Source: Deltaproteobacteria bacterium (GTDB lineage: Bacteria > Desulfobacterota > Syntrophia > Syntrophales > UBA2210). Taken from it: 6,892 bases of DNA. This document shows positions 1 to 6,892 of this stretch, piece after piece. Position numbers and translations under genes: made by a program. Positions within the stretch are counted from its first letter, which is position 1. Every line of letters begins with the position of its first letter. Location: positions 1 to 6,892 of the forward strand of contig JAUVXT010000140.1 of the NCBI GenBank assembly GCA_030603465.1, written 5' to 3'. Under the pieces are notes generated by a model. The model saw only the letters and a list, made by a program, of their open reading frames with translations, had not been told where the DNA came from and did no database searches.

Positions 1-2643
1 CAATTTGAAGCATTGTGGAAAGACGGCGTAAATATCTCACAGGAATATGTCGAAACCATCCGGAACAAAACCTGGCTCAATGACGCGATCATCCCCTATC
101 ATCTATATCTGAAAATGCTCTACGAATACCTGAAGGAAGACATCAATATCGATGAGGAGATCGAGCTGGATCTGCCTGAAGGTTTTATGGAGCTTGAATA
201 TCAAAAACAGGCAGTTGTCTCCGCCAAAAAAATCCTGGATGCTTACAACGGAGTGTTCCTGGCCGATGTCGTCGGTCTGGGGAAAACATTTATATCCGCC
301 ATGCTGGCCCAACAGTTGCCCGGTGGCAAGCTGGTTATATGCCCTCCTGTACTCAAGGACTACTGGGAAGAGACATTTTTTGACTTTGGAATCAAAAAAA
401 CAAAGGTAGAATCTCTCGGTAAACTTGATCAAATCATAAAGGATGGAACGGAAAAATACGATTATATCTTCATCGATGAGGCGCACCGTTTCAGGAATGA
501 ATATACTCAGGGCTTTGAAATGATTCATCAGATCTGTCACGGCAAAAAAGTCATTCTGGTTTCCGCGACTCCCCTGAACAACACCTTTGACGATATTTTA
601 AGCCAGTTGAAACTCTTTCAGATCCCCAAGAAATCAACAATTCCGGGGGTGCCGAACCTTGAAAAATTCTTTAAGAGTCTCATGCACAGACTCAAGAAAA
701 TCAAAAAGTCAGATCCGGAATACATCAGCGCCATCAAAGAAGGTTCCGGAAAAATCAGGGAAAATATCCTGAAATATACGATGGTGCGGAGGACGCGTTC
801 TGAAATTACAGAATATTTCAATAAGGATATCGATGAACAGGGCCTGTTCTTTCCCGATGTGGAAGACCCGCGGCGAATCATTTACGAATTCGATGACGAG
901 ATAAGCACAACCTTCAATAGCACCATAGAGCTACTGAAAAAATTCAAATACGCCCGCTACACACCCCTGCTATATCTGAAAGAAGAGGTTTCTGAACTTG
1001 AAAAGCAGAGCCAGCGCAACGTCGGCGGTTTCATGAAGGTCATCCTGGTGAAGCGGCTTGAAAGCAGTTTTTATGCGTTTCGAAAGACAATCGGCCGCTT
1101 TGTTGAATCTTATGTTAATTTCATCGACATGTTTAACAAGGGGACGATCTATATCAGCAAGACTGTTGACGTTTACGATCTATTGGATGAAGACAACGAG
1201 GACAAGATACATCGATTCATAGATCAGGAAAGAATAAGCCGGTATGACGCGGAACAGTTCAAGCCGGAATTAATAGAAGACCTCAAGGCCGACTTGAAAT
1301 TACTGAAAGCAATCCGCGATCTGTGGTCGGTTGTCGATTCGGACCCGAAGATAGAGACCTTCATCGATGATCTGAAAACAAACAATGAGCTGAAAGACAA
1401 GAAGCTTATCATCTTCACGGAATCAAAGGAAACGGGTGATTATCTCTATAATAAACTCAGCGCACGATTTCCGAACGAGGTATTGTTTTACTCCAGTGAA
1501 GGCGGACAGACTGCGGAGGGCAGAAAGTCGGTTGCAGACGCACGGCGCATCATCAAGGAGAATTACGATCCCACTCACAGGACTCAAAATGGCAATCTGC
1601 GGATTCTTATCAGCACCGATGTCCTCGCGGAGGGCATCAACCTGCACCGTTCGAATATCGTAGTAAATTACGATCTGCCCTGGAATCCGACAAAGGTGCT
1701 TCAAAGAGTGGGGCGTGTGAATCGTGTAGGAACTGAACACACAAGTATTTACGTATTTAACTTTTTCCCCACAGACCAGTCAGATAGACACATTGGCTTG
1801 GAAGATAACATCAAGTCCAAGATCCAGGCCTTCCACGATACACTGGGAGAGGATGCAAAATATCTTACCGATGAAGAAGTCATATCTTCCCATGAATTAT
1901 TCGGAGACACGCTGTATCAACGCCTTGCGGACAAAAAGACATATGCGGGCGATGATGAAGAAGGACAATCCGAGTTAAAGTATCTGAAGTTTATTCGCGA
2001 TATTCGCGATAATCAACCCGCGCTTTTTGAAGAAATTAAAAACCTTCCAAAGAAAGCACGATCATCCAGACAATGCGACATGGAGAACGATCAGCTGATT
2101 ACCTTTTTTCGAAAAGGCAAATTGAAAAAATTCTTTATGTCGGCCGGCGATGGTTCCCGGGAATGCACCTTCTTTGAAGCCGCGGATATCCTGGAATGCG
2201 ACAAAGATACAAAAAGGGAGAAAATACCAAAGCAGTTCTATCCGATGCTGGAAGACAACAAAGAACAGTTCCGCTTTGTCACTTCAGGCGAAAATTTTGA
2301 ACCGAAAGGATCAGGCGGACGTGGCGGGCTTTCCAATGAACGCTACGTCATCATGCGCTTGAAGGCGAAGGAATTTAGAAAATATCAGGGCTTCACCGAT
2401 GACGACGATGAGTATATCAGACTCGTCCTGAGAGGATATGAAAACGGTGTGATTCCGAAGAACACCACCAAGGGCATCAAGAAAAAGATCGAAAAAGAGA
2501 CCAATCCCCTGAAGGTTTTGGCAATCCTCAAAAAGAGCATTCCATATAACATCCTTGATGCCGAAAGACCGGGCCAACCGACTGTGTCATCAAAAAGGGA
2601 AGTTATTTTATCCGAATTCCTGGCAAGTGAAAACAGAGAGTAA
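1..2643 (+). CDS. SNF2-family helicase/translocase, probable PLD-helicase fusion, 5' end missing
   Basis: This is the C-terminal part of a superfamily 2 ATPase predicted to move along or remodel DNA in a restriction or anti-phage system. The frame is open from base 1 (QFEALWKDG...), so the TTG at 13 is very unlikely to be the start. Counting that codon as residue 1, the motifs are: Q-motif-like LEYQKQAV (61-68), Walker A DVVGLGKT (85-92), motif Ia LVICPPVL (107-114), DEAH box (155-158), motif III SATP (184-187), motif IV LIIFTESKETG (465-475), motif V STDVLAEGIN (534-543) and motif VI QRVGRVNR (564-571). A long charged helical region separates the two RecA lobes (about 190-460). About 300 further residues follow motif VI. 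DVVGLGKT in place of DEMGLGKT, and the leading FEALW...TWL...PYHLYLKMLYEYL stretch, resemble proteins in which a PLD nuclease domain precedes the helicase. That domain is inferred and lies outside the window. The stop is 2 bases before the methyltransferase start. Confidence 0.93.
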   Translation, partial: QFEALWKDGVNISQEYVETIRNKTWLNDAIIPYHLYLKMLYEYLKEDINIDEEIELDLPEGFMELEYQKQAVVSAKKILDAYNGVFLADVVGLGKTFISAMLAQQLPGGKLVICPPVLKDYWEETFFDFGIKKTKVESLGKLDQIIKDGTEKYDYIFIDEAHRFRNEYTQGFEMIHQICHGKKVILVSATPLNNTFDDILSQLKLFQIPKKSTIPGVPNLEKFFKSLMHRLKKIKKSDPEYISAIKEGSGKIRENILKYTMVRRTRSEITEYFNKDIDEQGLFFPDVEDPRRIIYEFDDEISTTFNSTIELLKKFKYARYTPLLYLKEEVSELEKQSQRNVGGFMKVILVKRLESSFYAFRKTIGRFVESYVNFIDMFNKGTIYISKTVDVYDLLDEDNEDKIHRFIDQERISRYDAEQFKPELIEDLKADLKLLKAIRDLWSVVDSDPKIETFIDDLKTNNELKDKKLIIFTESKETGDYLYNKLSARFPNEVLFYSSEGGQTAEGRKSVADARRIIKENYDPTHRTQNGNLRILISTDVLAEGINLHRSNIVVNYDLPWNPTKVLQRVGRVNRVGTEHTSIYVFNFFPTDQSDRHIGLEDNIKSKIQAFHDTLGEDAKYLTDEEVISSHELFGDTLYQRLADKKTYAGDDEEGQSELKYLKFIRDIRDNQPALFEEIKNLPKKARSSRQCDMENDQLITFFRKGKLKKFFMSAGDGSRECTFFEAADILECDKDTKREKIPKQFYPMLEDNKEQFRFVTSGENFEPKGSGGRGGLSNERYVIMRLKAKEFRKYQGFTDDDDEYIRLVLRGYENGVIPKNTTKGIKKKIEKETNPLKVLAILKKSIPYNILDAERPGQPTVSSKREVILSEFLASENRE
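1993..2010 (+). repeat. tandem 9-base duplication in the helicase gene
   Basis: ATTCGCGAT occurs twice head to tail. It keeps the reading frame and gives an IRDIRD dipeptide-block repeat at about residues 661-666 of the helicase, after motif VI. It could be a small slippage duplication or chance. No functional role is evident. Confidence 0.5.
2635..2640 (+). promoter_or_regulatory. weak ribosome binding site of the methyltransferase gene
   Basis: AGAGAG lies five bases before the ATG at 2646, inside the last codons of the helicase gene. It is a poor match to AGGAGG. With only two bases between the helicase stop (TAA 2641-2643) and the ATG, translation is probably coupled, with ribosomes ending the helicase re-initiating on the methyltransferase. 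This would hold the two products in ratio. The coupling is inferred from spacing alone. Confidence 0.5.
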
Positions 2644-2645
2644 TC

Positions 2646-5600
2646 ATGGACAAACAGGCAGCAGAAAATCTAATCAGCAACACCTTCAACCGTCCTTTCA
2701 ATGAAGGCAGTTTCTTAAATTTCATACGAAACCTCCTCGACAACATCGATGAATCAAAAGCCTTTCCGTATCTATATGGAAGCTACATCAGACATTCATT
2801 CGCGGACCACGTTAAACAATATCGCCGCATCGGTATTTACACAGATCCAAATGGCGAAAGGATCGACGTGCTCATCGTACACCTGAAGCGGAAAGGCGCG
2901 CTTGAACATGCCCGCACAAGACAGCGAAATTTCATTGCATGGTATCTGAACGGGGGTCGTGGCGGTGTGTTGAGAGACGCGGCACTGGTCGCTTTTGCTT
3001 CTCCTGATTTAGACGACTGGCGCTTTTCCTATGTGCGAATGGAATACAAAGAGGAGATCACCGAATCCGGCAAAGTCAAAGTAAAAGAAGAACTCACCCC
3101 GGCAAAGAGATATTCATTCCTTGTCGGCGAGAATGAGCCGAATCATACCGCCCAGCAACAGTTGCTGCCTCTTCTGAAAAATGATTCAAGAAATCCCACT
3201 CTCTCAGAATTAGAAAATGCCTTCAGTGTCGAAGCGGTAACCAAACAATTCTATCTGGACTATAAAGGGCTATTCGAAAAACTAACCGAAGAACTCGATC
3301 ACATCCTAAAAAAAGACAGCAAGATAAAACAAGAATTTGAAGACAGATCCATCAATACCGCCAATTTCGCCAAGAAACTGTTAGGGCAGATAGTTTTCCT
3401 CTATTTCCTCCAGAAAAAGGGATGGCTGGGTGTACCCAGAGATGAAAAATGGGGACAGGGTGATAAGAGATTTCTCGGGACATTGCTGAAAAGATGTATC
3501 GCGGAGAACAAGAACTTCTTCAACGATTATCTGGAATATCTGTTTTACGAGGCATTGGCTACCACCGAAGGACGGGCGACAATTGATCTGAGCTATTACC
3601 CGAAATTTGACTGCAAAATCCCCTTCCTGAATGGCGGATTATTCGAAGCGACATACGATTGGGAAAATACAAATATTCTTTTGCCTGATGAATTGTTTTC
3701 AAACAAGGAAAAGACAAAAGCCGGAGATACAGGCACCGGTATCCTGGATATCTTCGACCGCTATAATTTTACCGTTAAGGAAGACGAGCCTCTGGAAAAA
3801 GAAGTGGCCGTTGACCCGGAAATGCTGGGAAAAGTATTTGAAAACCTTCTTCCAGAAAACCTGCGCAAGGGTCAGGGCGCCTATTACACCCCACGTGAAA
3901 TCGTCCACTATATGTGCCGGGAAAGCTTGATTAACTACCTCACTACTGAAGTTTCTGCCTGTCATTCCCGGCTCACCCCTTGTCATTCCCGCGAAAGCGG
4001 GAATCCAGTTCCCACAAAGGATGATATTGAAACGCTTATTAAATACGGCGAGCAGGTGGGTGAAAATGAAGCGAGGGTAGAAAGAGAAGGAACGGAGACA
4101 GACACTTATTATTATAAACTTCCGGAAAGCATAAGAAAAAACGCCCGGCTTCTGGATGAAAAACTGGAGACCATCAAAATATGCGACCCAGCAATCGGCT
4201 CCGGCGCCTTTCCTGTCGGAATGATGCACGAAATCGTAAAAGCCAGGAATGTGCTGGAGACCTACCTAAAAACCGGGAAAAACGCTTATGAATTCAAACG
4301 TCACTGCATCCAGGAATCCCTTTACGGGGTAGACATCGACCCCGGAGCTATTGAGATTGCCAAACTTCGCCTATGGCTTTCTCTTGTGGTGGATGAGGAG
4401 GATTACCTCGATATAAAACCTCTGCCGAATTTGGATTACAAAATCATGCAGGGCAACAGCCTGATTGAATTACTTTCCACAGAATCATTAGTAAGTTCTA
4501 CAGATCACAGAAGAACTCAATTAGTCGAAGAACTTAAAAAAGCAAAGGACGAATTATTTAATATTACTATTCCTGCCAAAAAAGAAAATAAGCGGCGTGA
4601 AATAGATATCGTCATGAAGAAGTTTTTTGAATATGATCGTGATAAACAAATCAAAAGACTGAATGATGCTATTTTAGCAGTTAAATCTCAACGAAGGCTT
4701 TTTGAGGATGATAAAGATAAAAAAGAAGACGAAAAGAAAATCCGAGTAATCGAAAGCAGAATTGAAGAAACAAAGAACATAGATGTACCAAAGCCCGCCG
4801 AACACTTTGAATGGCATATAAATTACTCGGAAATATTTCAAGCAAAAGGCGGGTTTGATGTTGTGATAGCAAATCCGCCATATATTCGCCATGAAGGGAT
4901 AAGATCCCTTAAGCCGTTTCTTGCAAAAGAATTCCAGAATTTTTATTGCAGCACAGCAGATATATACACATACTTTTACAAACGTGGGTTAGAGCTTCTA
5001 AAACGTAGAGGATGTCTCTGTTTTATTGCTCCCAACAAATTCATGCGGGCGACCTACGGCAAAAATACCCGCCACGTATTGACACACACGGGAACGCCTC
5101 GATTTATTATCGATTTTTGTGATCTGCCGATATTTGACGCAACTACATATCCCGCAATCCTGTTGATCGAAAAAAACAAACCGGGGGAGAATGAAAAAAC
5201 TCTCGTTACCACCTTCCGCAAATCGGAACAGCTTGAACGGATTGAAGACACTATCTCAAACCTCGGCTTTCAAATGCCGGTTACAGCGCTGAAGTCTGAG
5301 GGCTGGACTCTCGAAATGCCGCAGGTATTGGCACTGATGGAAAAAATTCGAGGAGCGGGCAAACCGCTTGGCGAATATGTGAACGGGCGTTTTTATCGTG
5401 GTATTTTAACTGGCTTCAATGAGGCATTTGTGATCGATGCCGACACACGAAAAAGATTGATTGCCGAAAACCCTGCGTGTGAAGAGCTGATCAATCCGTG
5501 GCTTCGAGGACGCGATATTCGTAAGTGGAAAACAGAGTGGGCGGGGCTGTATGTTATAAATATTCCAAGCACTGCCAACAAGAAGTGGCCCTGGTCTGAT

Positions 5601-6158
5601 GCAAAGACAGAGGATGCCGCACGGCGGATTTTTGAACAAACCTACCCTGCCATACATCGACATTTGTCTCATTGGGAAAAGAGGTTAAAAAAGAGAGCTG
5701 ATCAGGGCAAATTCTGGTGGGAACTCCGGTCGTGCGCCTATTATTCTTATTTTGAAAAACCCAAAATTGTATATCCAGACATATCTCAATCCCCCAAATT
5801 TACTTGGGATGAAAGTAAATCATACCTGGGAAACACAGCTTACATTATGCCATCAGATGAAATATGGCTGATTGGATTACTGAATTCAGAACTAATGAAT
5901 TGGTTTTATTCCCATATAAGCCCAGCCATTAGGGGAGGGTTTTTTAGATTTATTGCACAATATATGGAACAGATACCAGTTGTTCCCGCATCAGAAACAC
6001 AAAAGGCCCCGATAGTTGAGCGTGTAAAAACCATTCTTGATAATCCCGATGGCTCCGATATCCCGAACCTTGAAGCTGAAATCAATGCACTGATTTATGA
6101 ACTTTATGACCTGACGGAAGAGGAAATCGTCATTGTAGAGGAGGGTACAGATAAGTAA
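2646..6158 (+). CDS. Eco57I-class N6-adenine DNA methyltransferase with TaqI-like specificity domain
   Basis: Predicted to transfer a methyl group from S-adenosylmethionine to adenine N6 at a specific DNA site. It has 1170 residues, in the size range of large type IIG-like or stand-alone defence methyltransferases. The N-terminal region (about 1-160) is a separate domain of uncertain role, followed by a mostly helical part. Motif-X-like GAYYTPREIV is at 411-420, SAM-binding motif I DPAIGSGAF at 514-522, the acidic motif II YGVDIDP at 560-566, QGNSL at 602-606 and catalytic motif IV NPPY at 743-746. The C-terminal half carries TaqI-like target-recognition signatures: GILTGFNEAFVID (919-931), PWLRGRDIRKW (951-961), WWELR (1024-1028), KPKIVYPDIS (1038-1047) and FFRFIAQYMEQIPV (1099-1112). 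Two oddities are a palindromic DNA repeat translated in frame at about 437-456, and a lysine/glutamate-rich insertion at about 612-715 between QGNSL and NPPY. The catalytic motifs are intact, so the protein is probably active. Whether the N-terminal domain is a nuclease cannot be decided here. It is coupled to the upstream helicase, the probable restriction partner. Confidence 0.95.
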   Translation: MDKQAAENLISNTFNRPFNEGSFLNFIRNLLDNIDESKAFPYLYGSYIRHSFADHVKQYRRIGIYTDPNGERIDVLIVHLKRKGALEHARTRQRNFIAWYLNGGRGGVLRDAALVAFASPDLDDWRFSYVRMEYKEEITESGKVKVKEELTPAKRYSFLVGENEPNHTAQQQLLPLLKNDSRNPTLSELENAFSVEAVTKQFYLDYKGLFEKLTEELDHILKKDSKIKQEFEDRSINTANFAKKLLGQIVFLYFLQKKGWLGVPRDEKWGQGDKRFLGTLLKRCIAENKNFFNDYLEYLFYEALATTEGRATIDLSYYPKFDCKIPFLNGGLFEATYDWENTNILLPDELFSNKEKTKAGDTGTGILDIFDRYNFTVKEDEPLEKEVAVDPEMLGKVFENLLPENLRKGQGAYYTPREIVHYMCRESLINYLTTEVSACHSRLTPCHSRESGNPVPTKDDIETLIKYGEQVGENEARVEREGTETDTYYYKLPESIRKNARLLDEKLETIKICDPAIGSGAFPVGMMHEIVKARNVLETYLKTGKNAYEFKRHCIQESLYGVDIDPGAIEIAKLRLWLSLVVDEEDYLDIKPLPNLDYKIMQGNSLIELLSTESLVSSTDHRRTQLVEELKKAKDELFNITIPAKKENKRREIDIVMKKFFEYDRDKQIKRLNDAILAVKSQRRLFEDDKDKKEDEKKIRVIESRIEETKNIDVPKPAEHFEWHINYSEIFQAKGGFDVVIANPPYIRHEGIRSLKPFLAKEFQNFYCSTADIYTYFYKRGLELLKRRGCLCFIAPNKFMRATYGKNTRHVLTHTGTPRFIIDFCDLPIFDATTYPAILLIEKNKPGENEKTLVTTFRKSEQLERIEDTISNLGFQMPVTALKSEGWTLEMPQVLALMEKIRGAGKPLGEYVNGRFYRGILTGFNEAFVIDADTRKRLIAENPACEELINPWLRGRDIRKWKTEWAGLYVINIPSTANKKWPWSDAKTEDAARRIFEQTYPAIHRHLSHWEKRLKKRADQGKFWWELRSCAYYSYFEKPKIVYPDISQSPKFTWDESKSYLGNTAYIMPSDEIWLIGLLNSELMNWFYSHISPAIRGGFFRFIAQYMEQIPVVPASETQKAPIVERVKTILDNPDGSDIPNLEAEINALIYELYDLTEEEIVIVEEGTDK
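3960..4010 (+). repeat. dispersed palindromic repeat inserted in frame, with a half copy upstream
   Basis: Bases 3985-4004 form a perfect inverted repeat, ATTCCCGC-GAAA-GCGGGAAT (8-bp arms, 4-base loop). They sit within the wider TGTCATTCCCGC...GGGAATCCAG context typical of a short palindromic element scattered through many bacterial genomes. A second left arm, TGTCATTCCCG, starts at 3960, exactly 21 bases before the same 11 bases at 3981, and lacks its right arm. Because 21 is divisible by three, both copies are read in the same frame, giving CHSRLTP and CHSRESGNPVP (residues 439-456 of the methyltransferase). Read on the minus strand, the element encodes the equally familiar IPAFAGMT peptide. 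As RNA the palindrome would fold into a stem with a GAAA loop of the GNRA type closed by a C-G pair. The exact insertion borders are unknown and are probably about 3950-4016. Confidence 0.85.
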
Positions 6159-6171
6159 AAAAACTAAAATT

Positions 6172-6178
6172 AAGGAGG
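6172..6178 (+). promoter_or_regulatory. strong ribosome binding site of the third gene
   Basis: AAGGAGG is a near-perfect Shine-Dalgarno sequence seven bases before the ATG at 6186. An in-frame TAA at 6171-6173 just upstream excludes any earlier start. This is a much stronger site than that of the methyltransferase, so the third product may be translated independently and at a higher level. The 27-base gap (6159-6185) is AT-rich and contains no terminator-like hairpin, which supports read-through from the methyltransferase gene. Confidence 0.85.
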
Positions 6179-6185
6179 ATTCCAA

Positions 6186-6892
6186 ATGGCAACCATAGAA
6201 CAAGAGAATGATGAGAAAACAAGGCTGGTTGCAGCACTTGAAAACTTAACTTCAATTGATCCAAAGTCTCTTGTAAGACGCGAAGAATTAGGAGCGGACT
6301 TGCATTTTGAAGATGGGTTGCCCTTTTTCTCAAGAACATTGAAATTATTTAACGATTTAAAGAACTGTTCCCTTGATGGGATATCGCATAATGCGGTTAA
6401 GCAACTTGCCGGTAGTGCCGAAAAAGCTTTAAATGAATTTAAGGAAATCCGTGATTTTTCGATCCAAAAGCATCCTCAGAATGCGATTGATGTCCGAAAT
6501 CAGTTAATAGACAAGATACGTGATCAGTATGACAATTACTACAATATCATTACACCACACATTGCTTATTCAGTGCGAAAGGGAACGGACTTTGAGTTAC
6601 TGGAAAATCAGGCAAGGAGCACTATTGAAACAATCAATAAATTAAAAGATGAATACTTGCAAGACATGGATAAACTTAGGTCCGAGTCACAGGAAATTCT
6701 GGAATCAATGCGTCGCGCTGCAGCCGAAGCTGGGGTATCTCAGCATGCTATCTACTTTTCAGAAGAAGCTGACGTACAAGGCAAGGCTGCTAATCTCTGG
6801 CTGGTTGTTACTGCTATTTTTGGTCTTGCTACACTTGCCTTTGCTGTATATAGCGTCTGGTTTTATTCTCGGGCAGATGTGATCTTTTCTAC
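6186..6892 (+). CDS. unrecognised coiled-coil protein with a membrane segment, 3' end missing
   Basis: I do not recognise this family. The frame starts MATIEQENDEK and stays open for 235 codons to the window edge, with no stop. The first 200 residues are soluble, charged and mostly helical. Residues about 137-183 (starting near FELLENQARSTIETINKLK) have the spacing and charge of a coiled coil. Residues about 203-227 (LWLVVTAIFGLATLAFAV then YSVWFY) form a clear hydrophobic membrane segment with no signal peptide before it, so the N-terminal part is probably cytoplasmic. SRAD follows, and the protein continues beyond the window, perhaps to a second membrane segment or an effector domain. The strong ribosome binding site, same strand and 27-base gap place it in the same operon as the helicase and methyltransferase. 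It could be a membrane-anchored sensor or effector of that system, or an unrelated passenger. There is no enzymatic motif in the visible part. AT content is higher than in the helicase gene. Confidence 0.85.
   Translation, partial: MATIEQENDEKTRLVAALENLTSIDPKSLVRREELGADLHFEDGLPFFSRTLKLFNDLKNCSLDGISHNAVKQLAGSAEKALNEFKEIRDFSIQKHPQNAIDVRNQLIDKIRDQYDNYYNIITPHIAYSVRKGTDFELLENQARSTIETINKLKDEYLQDMDKLRSESQEILESMRRAAAEAGVSQHAIYFSEEADVQGKAANLWLVVTAIFGLATLAFAVYSVWFYSRADVIFS

Noticed and set aside
13..15. TTG as the start codon of the helicase
   Set aside because: The frame is open upstream to base 1 with family-like residues (QFEA), there is no ribosome binding site before it, and homologous helicases have a further N-terminal domain.
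3950..4020. CRISPR-like array from the repeated TGTCATTCCCG
   Set aside because: There are only two copies at 21-base spacing, one incomplete, no spacers of regular length and the whole region is translated.
3699..4229. 176-codon open frame on the minus strand
   Set aside because: It lies wholly opposite the methyltransferase motifs and its only recognisable peptide, IPAFAGMT, is the reverse reading of the palindromic repeat.
4894..4910. Inverted repeat AAGGGAT-AAG-ATCCCTT
   Set aside because: A 7-bp stem with a 3-base loop right after the NPPY motif. It is inside well-conserved coding sequence, has no T-run, and is probably chance.
6069..6100. Possible promoter (TTGAAG with an AT-rich hexamer about 17 bases later) for the third gene
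   Set aside because: Both boxes match the consensus weakly and lie inside conserved methyltransferase coding sequence. Read-through is the simpler explanation.
1..6158. Naming the genes drmD and drmMI of DISARM
   Set aside because: The pairing is similar, but no drmA, drmB or drmC is visible and the helicase edge suggests a PLD fusion, so symbols would overstate the evidence.
6649..6882. 77-codon plus-strand open frame with hydrophobic residues near its end
   Set aside because: It is in a different frame inside the third gene, has no ribosome binding site, and its hydrophobic end is a frame-shifted reading of the real membrane segment.

Overview
The window holds three consecutive plus-strand genes packed as one apparent operon (gaps of 2 and 27 bases). 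The outer two are cut by the window edges. The layout looks like a restriction-modification or anti-phage defence locus.

Bases 1-2643 are the 3' part of a large SNF2-type helicase/translocase. All the main ATPase motifs are present. The reading frame runs off the left edge, and the first visible residues look like the linker that follows an N-terminal phospholipase D (PLD)-like nuclease domain in related proteins. Bases 2646-6158 are a complete 1170-residue Eco57I-class N6-adenine DNA methyltransferase with a TaqI-like C-terminal target-recognition region. Bases 6186-6892 are the start of a third gene that reaches the right edge without a stop. It encodes an unrecognised helical protein with a predicted coiled coil followed by a membrane segment. 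My reading is that the methyltransferase marks self DNA, while the helicase, probably with a PLD nuclease domain outside the window, acts on unmarked DNA. The membrane protein is either a further component or simply the next gene.

The most unusual feature is a dispersed palindromic repeat (ATTCCCGC-GAAA-GCGGGAAT plus a half copy 21 bases upstream) lying in frame inside the methyltransferase gene. It adds a CHSR...CHSRESGNPVP peptide between the YYTP motif and the SAM-binding motif. The methyltransferase gene also switches abruptly between AT-rich and GC-balanced blocks, which suggests mosaic ancestry.

The organism is a bacterium of moderate GC content. This repeat type is common in Desulfobacterota, Nitrospirota and some Betaproteobacteria, so an environmental anaerobe of that sort is plausible, but this is a weak inference. 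I found no RNA gene, CRISPR array, insertion sequence or convincing terminator. No stretch longer than 30 bases is non-coding.
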